DNA of 11,312 bases from Treponema sp. (GTDB lineage Bacteria; Spirochaetota; Spirochaetia; Treponematales; Treponemataceae): the NCBI GenBank assembly GCA_024691105.1, contig JAILNY010000083.1, forward strand, positions 1 through 11,312. Direction: 5' to 3'. Shown one piece after another: positions 1-5,458 of the stretch (positions are counted from its first letter, which is position 1; each line of letters begins with the position of its first letter). A model generated the notes under the pieces. That model was not told where the DNA came from. It made no database searches and worked only from the letters and a program-made list of their open reading frames with translations. The position numbers were made by a program, and so were the translations under genes.

Positions 1-1
1 T

Positions 2-826
2 GCTATTCAAGATAGATTTAAGGGAACAGAAGCTTATTTGTTATCTTATGCAGTTAAATATCAATGTGTCCCGTTGATAAAATTGTTATGCAAAAACAAT
101 CCTGATTTGATGTATGTAAAAGATGTAAAAAATGAAATATCTTTATTGCATTGGGCTGTGGGTTTTAGGAAATACTATTCTGCAAAAGCATTGTTGGATT
201 GTGGAATGAATCCTGATTTCCCTGGTGAATTTAATGAAACACCTTTATACACTGCTGCAGGATTTTCATATACAGGATTTTGTGATAATGATACAAAAAT
301 GATTAAGCTTCTGCTTGATTATAATGCAGATCCTGCAATTTCGATTATTATTGATGAAGAAACTGAAAGAACTGTGGCAGGTTACGATTTTGGTAAAACG
401 CCATTAATGAATGCTCTAGGTTTTGGTGATAATGTTCCAAAGCTCAAACTTCTCGTTGAACAAGGACATGCAGATATAAATCAGAAGTGTAAAACAGGTT
501 CTACTGTTGCAGTAGATGCTTTAGGTATGAGGAATGTTGATGCAGCATATTATTTGATTGTACAAAAAAAAGCTGTAGTAAATGAAACTTATATAATAAA
601 TCCTATTTTGTCATCGGACATTCCAACAGAACATAATCCTGTAGATTTATTACGCTATTGGATTTTTGACTTAGACTCTGTGGAATATAGAAAAAAAATG
701 GAAATTGTTGAAGAGTTTAAAAGACAAGGTGTTGATTATTTTTCTAAAGAAATTCCTGATGACATTATTAAGCAGATAAAACATTTATATCCAGATATAT
801 GGGAAGAATATCTAAAGGTTTATTAA
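2..826 (+). CDS. Ankyrin-repeat protein, 5' end cut by window edge
   Basis: The frame is open from the first complete codon, so the 274 visible residues are the C-terminal part of a longer protein. The TTG at 38 is not a convincing start. Ankyrin-type units are recognisable by their helix-turn-helix pattern: LLHWAVGFRKYYSAKALLDCGMNPD (visible residues ~48-72), ETPLYTAAG...MIKLLLDYNADP (~79-111), KTPLMNALGFGDN...LLVEQGHADIN (~132-160) and a degenerate unit around 165-195. A non-ankyrin tail follows (DLLRYWIFDLDS...LYPDIWEEYLKVY). Ankyrin repeats bind other proteins; the partner here is unknown. It aligns along its length with the second ankyrin gene at 2540, and aligning the N-termini suggests that about 30 residues are missing, probably including a lipoprotein signal peptide as in the paralog. 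The family call is firm, the cell location is inferred, and the biological role is not known. Confidence 0.85.
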   Translation, partial: AIQDRFKGTEAYLLSYAVKYQCVPLIKLLCKNNPDLMYVKDVKNEISLLHWAVGFRKYYSAKALLDCGMNPDFPGEFNETPLYTAAGFSYTGFCDNDTKMIKLLLDYNADPAISIIIDEETERTVAGYDFGKTPLMNALGFGDNVPKLKLLVEQGHADINQKCKTGSTVAVDALGMRNVDAAYYLIVQKKAVVNETYIINPILSSDIPTEHNPVDLLRYWIFDLDSVEYRKKMEIVEEFKRQGVDYFSKEIPDDIIKQIKHLYPDIWEEYLKVY

Positions 827-941
827 AAAACTATACATTCTTTTCAGATGCTTTTTTGATTCGCATGGATATGGATTGATTTGACTAACGGCATTCGCTA
901 AAGACACGTATCTTTCCCGGTTAGCTGGTGGAGGGCGGCGT

Positions 942-1296
942 CTGGCAGCGAGCGCAAAGGCGCGAAGATCCAGTTCAGCTCCTTTGCCTTAGAAAGTGAG
1001 CCTTCGTGTGATGCCTTGATTTCTGCAATAATCCTAGGAAACATTATACTACATTTCGCGTTTAGTTTTAAGTGCCAGACTATTAGCGCAGCCTTGCTCG
1101 TATCATCAATCAGTTTGTCAAAAAAGGTATAGAATTAGAAAGAAACTTGCGTTTTTTTGAGTTTTTTTTCACTTTTTTTCATTTTTTCGAGGAATTTTTT
1201 ATAATCTGCACAATGATATATATAGCAAAAATGTGTCTGCACAAAGTGCCGCAAACCGCATTCCTGGACACCGGAATCCAGACTGCTCGCTGCCAG
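942..1296. repeat. 12-base inverted repeat upstream of the Rpn gene
   Basis: CTGGCAGCGAGC at 942-953 is matched exactly in reverse complement by GCTCGCTGCCAG at 1285-1296. The arms are about 330 bases apart and sit in the two GC-rich patches. Each arm is accompanied by a second loosely shared word (CTGGA on the strand reading GCTCGCTGCCAG), so these may be two copies of a dispersed GC-rich motif in opposite orientation, not the ends of a transposon. No transposase lies between them. Confidence 0.5.
1152..1205 (+). promoter_or_regulatory. Promoter with phased T-tracts ahead of the Rpn gene
   Basis: A perfect -10 box TATAAT occurs at 1200-1205. The -35 region is poor (TTTTCA at 1176-1181, 18-base spacer). 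Five T-runs precede or abut it at 1152-1158, 1162-1169, 1173-1179, 1182-1187 and 1195-1200. The first three are centred about 10.5 bases apart, one helical turn, which is the arrangement that bends DNA. A bent AT-rich upstream region can compensate for a weak -35. The start of transcription is not known; it would leave a leader of roughly 180 bases before the chosen Rpn start. Confidence 0.55.
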
Positions 1297-1313
1297 CTTT
1301 TGGGCCTGCGGCA
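1247..1313 (+). other. Possible structured leader of the Rpn mRNA
   Basis: TGCCGCA (1247-1253) can pair with TGCGGCA (1307-1313), closing a domain of about 53 bases. Inside it, ATTCC-T-GG (1260-1267) pairs with CC-GGAAT (1271-1277) around a three-base loop, leaving one bulged T. The structure sits between the proposed promoter and the gene start, so it could influence mRNA stability or translation. It does not match any riboswitch class I recognise. Confidence 0.35.
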
Positions 1314-1393
1314 TTATGTCTAATCCACACAGAGGCGGTTGTCACAAATTGTGCGTCACTGTTTTTGCAAATCTATTTCTTTGTGAGGTTAAA

Positions 1394-2260
1394 ATGACAC
1401 GCAAAATTAAAACAGTTGATGAGTTAACTTTTAGTGATGACGGAATGTTTCAGGAAGTATTAAGGGATTCTAAAATTTCTGCTGAGCTTGTTGAATTGCT
1501 GCTTGGCGTCAAAGTTGATCATGTCGAATACCCGGAACTTGAAAAAGTCATCGAGCCTTTTTATACAACAAAAGGTGTTAGGCTTGATGTGTATCTTAAA
1601 GACAATAATAAAGTGATTGATGTCGAACTCCAATGCTACCCTCAGGAAGCGCTTGGTAAACGGATGCGCTATTACGAAGCGATGCTTGATATGGATGCGC
1701 TCATGAAAGGCGAAGATTATTCACAGCTTAAAGACAGTTATGTACTTTTTATCTGTAAATATGACCCGTTCCACGATAAAAGCGGAAAAGCGTTCGGGCT
1801 TTCCCGCTATACGTTTACAAACAGCTGCAGGGAAAATAATCAGGTAGAATTGAATGACAAAAGCCATAAAGTCGTTTATAATTCAAGCTGTTACGAGAAC
1901 GAAAAGGATGAACGTATAAAAGCGCTTTTGCGGTATGTGCAGAAGAACGAGCCTGGAGAAGATGATTTATCCAACCGGTTAAATGCGCTCGTCAAGAAGA
2001 TTAAAGAGAACGAGGAGTTCAGGAGGATTTACGCCGCCATGAATTTACACGACAGAGATATCAGAAAAGAAGGCTTTGAAGACGGCTTGGAGAAGGGCTT
2101 GGAAGAGGGATTGGAACAGGGAAGCCGGCAAAAAGCGGTTGAAAATGCTGTAATGCTTGTAAAAAAATATAATGCGAGTGCCGAGGTTGCGGCAAAAGAT
2201 GCAGGTGCCCCTCTTGAAAAAGTATTAGAAGCACTTGAGTTAGTTTCTGAAGGAGTTTAG
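1394..2260 (+). CDS. Rpn-family PD-(D/E)XK nuclease (transposase-like)
   Basis: This 288-residue protein matches the Rpn / 'PD-(D/E)XK nuclease family transposase' family, whose E. coli members are DNA endonucleases that raise RecA-independent recombination. The nuclease core is visible: FSDDGMFQEVL near the N-terminus, Asp65 in GVRLDVY, then Glu78-x-Gln80 in VIDVELQ, followed by the family signature KRMRYYEAMLDMDALMKGEDYSQL (~89-112). The C-terminal half is helical and ends in a Gly-every-fourth-residue stretch (EGFEDGLEKGLEEGLEQG, 226-243) common in this family. The start at 1394 is chosen because GAGG lies 6 bases upstream and homology begins with MTRKIKTVDELTF; an in-frame ATG at 1316 would add 26 unlikely residues and has no ribosome site. 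The gene sits between two ankyrin paralogs, next to a beheaded gene, and looks like an insertion. No terminal repeats or target duplication were found. Confidence 0.85.
   Translation: MTRKIKTVDELTFSDDGMFQEVLRDSKISAELVELLLGVKVDHVEYPELEKVIEPFYTTKGVRLDVYLKDNNKVIDVELQCYPQEALGKRMRYYEAMLDMDALMKGEDYSQLKDSYVLFICKYDPFHDKSGKAFGLSRYTFTNSCRENNQVELNDKSHKVVYNSSCYENEKDERIKALLRYVQKNEPGEDDLSNRLNALVKKIKENEEFRRIYAAMNLHDRDIRKEGFEDGLEKGLEEGLEQGSRQKAVENAVMLVKKYNASAEVAAKDAGAPLEKVLEALELVSEGV
2072..2119 (+). repeat. Four 12-base tandem units inside the Rpn gene
   Basis: Four consecutive 12-base units of the form GGC-TTG-GAA-GAG encode G(F/L)E(D/K/E/Q), giving the GFEDGLEKGLEEGLEQ stretch. Units start at 2072, 2084, 2096 and 2108 and differ at a few positions. 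The period is a multiple of three, so gain or loss of a unit would keep the frame. Confidence 0.8.
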
Positions 2261-2309
2261 AAGAGAAAGATATATAGCTTGAAGAGGCATTTTTATAAGA
2301 CAGGCTTAG

Positions 2310-2537
2310 TCACATCAAGGGCAAGATAAGTTTGATAAATTTAATGCATCTGATAGTGGCTGGACTCTTAATAGTTTTTCTGTTACAGAGACAGTAGTTG
2401 TAAAAGAAACTTATCATGATAGAAATACTCCTTATACAATTACAAGTAAAAAGAAATATTTGGAGTTACAAGCTGAATTTGAAAATAAAGAAACAGGTGA
2501 AAAAGAGTACATTTACAAATTGCTGGAGATTGATTAA
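2310..2537 (+). pseudogene. Headless 3' end of an unidentified gene
   Basis: A frame open from just after a stop at 2307 to TAA at 2535-2537 encodes about 75 residues without a usable ATG, including SGWTLNSFSVTETVVV, TPYTITSKKKYLELQAEF and ETGEKEYIYKLLEID. The composition (Lys, Glu, Thr and aromatic, alternating hydrophobics) looks like real beta-rich protein, and its AT-rich codon use matches the ankyrin genes more than the Rpn gene. It ends 2 bases before the ATG of the ankyrin lipoprotein gene, the normal spacing of coupled operon genes. The likeliest reading is the tail of a gene whose front was lost when the Rpn segment arrived. I do not recognise the family. Confidence 0.55.
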
Positions 2538-2539
2538 AA

Positions 2540-3151
2540 ATGAAAGAAAATAATAAAATTTTAATTTGTTTGTCTTTGTGTGCTGTATTTCTATCTGGAT
2601 GTAAACATAAATTAGAATATATTACAACAGTAGAAAGTTTTGCTGATACACCAGAGTATGAACTGGCAGTAGCAGCATATAAAAAAAATTTAAAAAAGAT
2701 GGATAAGCTTTGTAAGCTTCATCCTGAGTTTATTAATCGTTCTTATAGTGATAGGTATTATTCCGTCCTTCACTGGACATGCCAAACAAACAATTATGTT
2801 GCTTCAAAAAAGCTTCTTGAGTTAGGTATGAATCCTGATGTACAGTTGGGAATAGGAGATACTCCTTTATATTCAATTATTGATAGTCCGGCAGTCTTTC
2901 CTCCTCAAGATTTTTCAGAAATTGCACAGTTACTAATTTCTTATGGTGCTGATTGTAATATTAGAATAGAACACGATTGGGCTGATAATGAACCGGATTT
3001 ATATGGTGAAACCCCATTTATGTATGCTGCAACTTTGAGTAATAAAAATATAAAAAAAATCATGATTGAAAATGGAGCCGATATAAATGCAAAAACAAGA
3101 TCCGGTATTACTGCTACGGTGCGATGCTTATATCAGGGTACAATTTTTTGA
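2540..3151 (+). CDS. Ankyrin-repeat lipoprotein, C-terminus lost by inversion
   Basis: The present frame encodes 203 residues. Residues 1-21 are a lipoprotein signal peptide (KILICLSLCAVFLSGC, lipobox LSGC, Cys21 the lipidated residue), so the product should be membrane-anchored on the outer face of the inner membrane or exported further. Ankyrin-type units follow at about 74-102 (VLHWTCQTNNYVASKKLLELGMNPD), 107-141 (DTPLYSIID...QLLISYGADCN) and 157-185 (ETPFMYAATLSNKNIKKIMIENGADINAK). Residues 1-197 align with the ankyrin gene at the window start. The last six residues (YQGTIF) are an artefact of reading into the inverted segment, whose first bases are antisense to the true C-terminus. A GGAG at 2525-2528, within the end of the preceding gene fragment, could serve as ribosome site although 11 bases away. 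Function unknown; a protein-binding surface lipoprotein is the safest description. Confidence 0.85.
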   Translation: MKENNKILICLSLCAVFLSGCKHKLEYITTVESFADTPEYELAVAAYKKNLKKMDKLCKLHPEFINRSYSDRYYSVLHWTCQTNNYVASKKLLELGMNPDVQLGIGDTPLYSIIDSPAVFPPQDFSEIAQLLISYGADCNIRIEHDWADNEPDLYGETPFMYAATLSNKNIKKIMIENGADINAKTRSGITATVRCLYQGTIF

Positions 3152-3407
3152 TTTGAACCATTATTTCATCAGGAATAGGCTCTGCATAATAGTCAATTCC
3201 TTGATTTTTGAATTCTTCAATTATTTCTAACTTCATCTTATATTTTTCTGAATCTAAGGGATAAATTAAGTTTCTCAAAAGACTGACCGGTCTAATTAAA
3301 TCAGGTTTATTGTTATTATAATAAAATTCCCCCGTGACATCAGCTTTACACTCGCAAATCAAAAAATATGCGTAATCTATTTCTTTATGTAATAAGGGAA
3401 GAGTATA
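3114..3407 (-). pseudogene. Inverted C-terminal part of the ankyrin lipoprotein gene
   Basis: On the minus strand this stop-free stretch reads LLHKEIDYAYFLICECKAD, then SLLRNLIYPLDSEKYKMKLEIIEEFKNQGIDYYAEPIPDEIMVQIKKLYPDI. This matches the C-terminus of the first ankyrin gene (MRNVDAAYYLIVQKKAV...DLLRYWIFDLDSVEYRKKMEIVEEFKRQGVDYFSKEIPDDIIKQIKHLYPDI) nearly residue for residue. Only 3132-3391 is homologous; the codons beyond belong to the flanks. A TTG at 3360-3362 could start an 82-residue product, but there is no ribosome site and it is probably not made. The missing last codons, AGG GAA GAG TAT ATT AAG GTG TAT TAA, remain on the + strand at 3395-3421. Confidence 0.9.
3127..3396. other. Inverted segment bounded by CTTAT/ATAAG
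   Basis: CTTAT at 3127-3131 and ATAAG at 3392-3396 form a 5-base inverted repeat at the edges of the inverted DNA. Replacing 3132-3391 by its reverse complement gives, at the left junction, codons for TATVRCLLHKEIDYA and, at the right junction, LYPDIREEYIKVY followed by TAA, both in frame with the ATG at 2540. The repaired gene would run 2540-3421 and encode 293 residues, colinear with the paralog at the window start. The repeat does not extend beyond 5 bases on either side. Confidence 0.85.
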
Positions 3408-3424
3408 TTAAGGTGTATTAATTC

Positions 3425-3459
3425 CACTATACATCTCCGCTTTGTATAGTGTTTCATTT
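3425..3459 (+). terminator. Hairpin after the ankyrin lipoprotein gene
   Basis: CACTATACA (3425-3433) and TGTATAGTG (3443-3451) form a 9-base perfect stem with a 9-base loop, starting three bases after the ancestral stop codon at 3419-3421. It is followed by TTTCATTTT. The stem is AT-rich and the T-run is interrupted, so termination may be weak. The other ankyrin gene has the left-arm sequence ACTATACAT at the same distance after its stop but lacks the right arm. Confidence 0.55.
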
Positions 3460-3484
3460 TCTCCCACAAATAAGGATTTGTAGA

Positions 3485-3622
3485 AGCTGCAATTCACCTG
3501 GCCAAGGGATTGGAACAACTGCGTAAGCAGTCCCGAGTCGAAGACGAGCGGATAAGCCGCGGCTAGACGGCGCATTGTGGAAAGCCCGGTTTTTTGCCCG
3601 GCTGGCAAAGACGGGCAAAAAA
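3485..3622. other. GC-rich patch with several hairpins
   Basis: This patch is much richer in GC than its surroundings. It contains ACTGC-GTAA-GCAGT (3518-3531, a 5-base stem with a GNRA-type loop, within an outer GGGA 3506-3509 / TCCC 3531-3534 pairing), the palindrome AGCCGCGGCT (3555-3564), and TTTTTTGCCCG (3590-3600) matched by CGGGCAAAAAA (3612-3622). A minus-strand frame across it (3408-3608) is open but lacks a convincing start and recognisable domains. It may be a structured RNA, a terminator region or a relic of a repeat element; I cannot identify it. Confidence 0.4.
3590..3622. terminator. Symmetric T6-GCCCG / CGGGC-A6 inverted repeat
   Basis: An 11-base perfect inverted repeat with an 11-base loop reads the same on both strands. 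The T6 run precedes the stem and the A6 run follows it on either strand, so it lacks the trailing U-run of a classical intrinsic terminator. It could still act as a transcription barrier between the ankyrin region and fhs; the terminator label is tentative. Confidence 0.3.
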
Positions 3623-3705
3623 TGGCCCATTAAATTTTTTTCGATTCTATAGAAAAATATTGAAAATTAATGTATCATAAGTCATTACTTTTTTTGGATG
3701 GAAAA

Positions 3706-5391
3706 ATGCTGACTGATATTGAAATTGCACAGAAAAATAAAATCGAGCCTATTACAGAAGTTGCTGCAAAGCTTGGAATGACAGAAGATGATTTGGATTT
3801 ATATGGAAAGTATAAGGCCAAAATTTCTATGCCACAACTGCGCAAGCTTCAAGATAAGGTGTTAAATAAAAAAGAAAGCGGAAAGCTTATTCTTGTTACA
3901 GCAATTACTCCAACTCCTGCAGGCGAAGGAAAATCTACAGTTTCTATCGGACTTGCAGATGGTATGCAGAAAATCGGAAAAAAGGCTGTAATTGCACTTC
4001 GCGAACCGAGTCTTGGACCATGCTTTGGTGTAAAAGGCGGTGCGTGTGGCGGCGGTTATGCGCAGATAGTTCCGATGGAAGATATTAACCTTCATTTTAC
4101 AGGTGACATTCACGCAATCAGCATTGCAAACAATTTGATTGCCGCGTTAATCGATAACCATATTCAGCAGGGAAACGAACTTGGAATTGACCCGCGAACT
4201 ATTACATGGAAGAGATGCGTTGACTTGAATGACCGCGCGCTCCGTAATATTACAATTGGTCTTGGAACACGAATCGATGGAGTTCCGCGCCAGGATCATT
4301 TTGTAATTTCTGTTGCATCAGAAATTATGGCAATCATCTGTCTTTCAAAATCGATTACAGAACTTAAGGAACGCATTTCAAATATTATAATAGGACAGAA
4401 TTACAAAAGAGAAAATGTTAAGTTTGGTGAACTTAAATGTACTGGAGCAATTGCTTCGCTTTTAAAAGATGCAATTAGACCAAACCTTGTTCAGACTCTT
4501 GAAAAGACACCGGCATTTGTTCACGGCGGACCATTTGCAAATATTGCACACGGATGTAATTCAATTAATGCGACAATCTGTGCTCTTGCAACAGGTGATT
4601 ATGTAATTACAGAAGCAGGCTTTGCTGCAGATTTAGGTGCAGAAAAGTTTTTTGATATTAAGTGCCGCCTCAATAATTTACGCCCTGATGCCTGTGTAAT
4701 TGTTGCAACAATACGTGCCCTTAAAATGCATGGCGGAGTTGCTAAAACAGATCTTTCTAAAGAAAATCTTACTGCTCTTGAAGAAGGTTTTAAAAACCTT
4801 GCAGTTCATATTGAAAACATTAAAAAGTTTGGTGTTGAAGCAGTAGTTGCCGTAAATAAATTTATTACTGACACAGACCAGGAAGTAGAACTTCTAAAAA
4901 AACTCTGCGCGGATTTTGGTGCAAAGGCTGTTTTGTCAGAAGGCTGGGAAAAAGGCGGCGAGGGAACTAAAGAACTTGCCCAGGTTGTATGCGAAATTGC
5001 TGACAGCGGAAAATCAAATTTTAAACCGCTTTATGATTTGAATCTTCCTTTGACACAAAAGATTGAAACTCTTGCAAAAGAAATTTACAGAGCAGGAAGT
5101 GTTGAATTTGATCCTGCCGCATTAAAAAAACTTAAGGCTTTTGAAGAAGCGGGATACGGAAGTCTTCCTGTCTGCATGGCAAAAACACAGAATTCAATCA
5201 GCCATGATAAGAGTGCAATCGGCGCTCCATCAGGTTATGTGTTCCCGATTCGTGATGTTCAGCTTTACAGCGGAGCAGGCTTTGTCGTAGCATTTGCCGG
5301 CGAAATTGTTCCAATGCCAGGACTTCCGAAAATTCCTGCGGCACTTAACATTGATGTTGACGATGACGGAATAATTTCTGGATTGTTCTAA
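3706..5391 (+). CDS. fhs: Formate-tetrahydrofolate ligase
   Basis: The enzyme joins formate and tetrahydrofolate with ATP to give 10-formyl-tetrahydrofolate, feeding one-carbon metabolism and, in acetogens, the methyl branch of the Wood-Ljungdahl pathway; it is cytoplasmic. The 561-residue length fits the family. Visible hallmarks are the P-loop TPTPAGEGKST (residues 68-78), REPSLGPCFGVKGGACGGGYAQ (99-120), FTGDIHAI (131-138), the central FVHGGPFANIAHGCNS and FAADLGAEKFFDIKCR segments, and the C-terminal GEIVPMPGLPKIPAALNIDVD. The start at 3706 is chosen because homology begins with MLTDIEIAQ and GGATGG lies just upstream; an in-frame ATG at 3670 would add 12 unlikely residues. No other folate-pathway gene is in the window, so its role (acetogenesis, formate assimilation or purine supply) cannot be settled here. 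Confidence 0.97.
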   Translation: MLTDIEIAQKNKIEPITEVAAKLGMTEDDLDLYGKYKAKISMPQLRKLQDKVLNKKESGKLILVTAITPTPAGEGKSTVSIGLADGMQKIGKKAVIALREPSLGPCFGVKGGACGGGYAQIVPMEDINLHFTGDIHAISIANNLIAALIDNHIQQGNELGIDPRTITWKRCVDLNDRALRNITIGLGTRIDGVPRQDHFVISVASEIMAIICLSKSITELKERISNIIIGQNYKRENVKFGELKCTGAIASLLKDAIRPNLVQTLEKTPAFVHGGPFANIAHGCNSINATICALATGDYVITEAGFAADLGAEKFFDIKCRLNNLRPDACVIVATIRALKMHGGVAKTDLSKENLTALEEGFKNLAVHIENIKKFGVEAVVAVNKFITDTDQEVELLKKLCADFGAKAVLSEGWEKGGEGTKELAQVVCEIADSGKSNFKPLYDLNLPLTQKIETLAKEIYRAGSVEFDPAALKKLKAFEEAGYGSLPVCMAKTQNSISHDKSAIGAPSGYVFPIRDVQLYSGAGFVVAFAGEIVPMPGLPKIPAALNIDVDDDGIISGLF

Positions 5392-5397
5392 TTATTG

Positions 5398-5438
5398 GCA
5401 AAAGTACGCGCGGGTAAAACAATCTGCGGCACTTTTGC
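5398..5438 (+). promoter_or_regulatory. Hairpin between fhs and sufU
   Basis: GCAAAAGT (5398-5405) pairs perfectly with ACTTTTGC (5431-5438), and CGC (5407-5409) can extend the stem with GCG (5426-5428) past a small internal loop. It starts seven bases after the fhs stop and ends about 10 bases before the sufU ribosome site. GGGTTTTAAAAG follows, so it could be a partial terminator of fhs or an RNA-processing or stability element separating fhs from sufU. Confidence 0.4.
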
Positions 5439-5458
5439 GGGTTTTAAAAGAGGAAAAA

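Larger units (their letters stand above)
827..1393. other. Gene-poor spacer with GC-rich patches and promoter
   Basis: This is 567 bases without a confident gene. The first ~15 bases after the ankyrin stop resemble the 3' flank of the second ankyrin gene (both contain ACTATACAT), after which the resemblance stops. GC-rich patches lie at about 910-990 and 1245-1320, in contrast to the AT-rich ankyrin genes. The interval carries a 12-base inverted repeat (942-953 with 1285-1296), phased T-tracts leading into a TATAAT box (1152-1205) and an imperfectly paired leader (1247-1313). A minus-strand frame of 78 codons (898-1134) is open but has no ATG near its beginning. The left edge of the foreign-looking material probably lies near 840-900. 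Confidence 0.6.

Noticed and set aside
1316..1393. In-frame 26-residue N-terminal extension of the Rpn protein
   Set aside because: The ATG at 1316 has no ribosome site and the added residues do not resemble the family; the ATG at 1394 has GAGG 6 bases upstream and begins at the family's usual N-terminus.
827..2320. Classical insertion sequence with terminal inverted repeats
   Set aside because: No terminal repeats near the ends of the Rpn gene and no target-site duplication were found; the 12-base repeat lies entirely upstream of the gene.
3127..3396. Inversion explained as a single-template-switch amplification chimera
   Set aside because: A single switch would give one aberrant junction and lose the far side. 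Here both junctions are exact and the original 3' codons resume in frame, which fits a true inversion better; not fully excluded without reads.
3408..3608. Minus-strand open frame of 66 codons across the GC-rich patch
   Set aside because: It has no convincing ribosome site or domain, runs through hairpins, and its 3' end covers the hairpin after the ankyrin gene and the ankyrin gene's displaced last codons; kept only as part of the unexplained patch.
3862..4113. Minus-strand open frame inside fhs
   Set aside because: It lies entirely within the well-conserved fhs coding sequence on the other strand; its composition is that of an antisense shadow.
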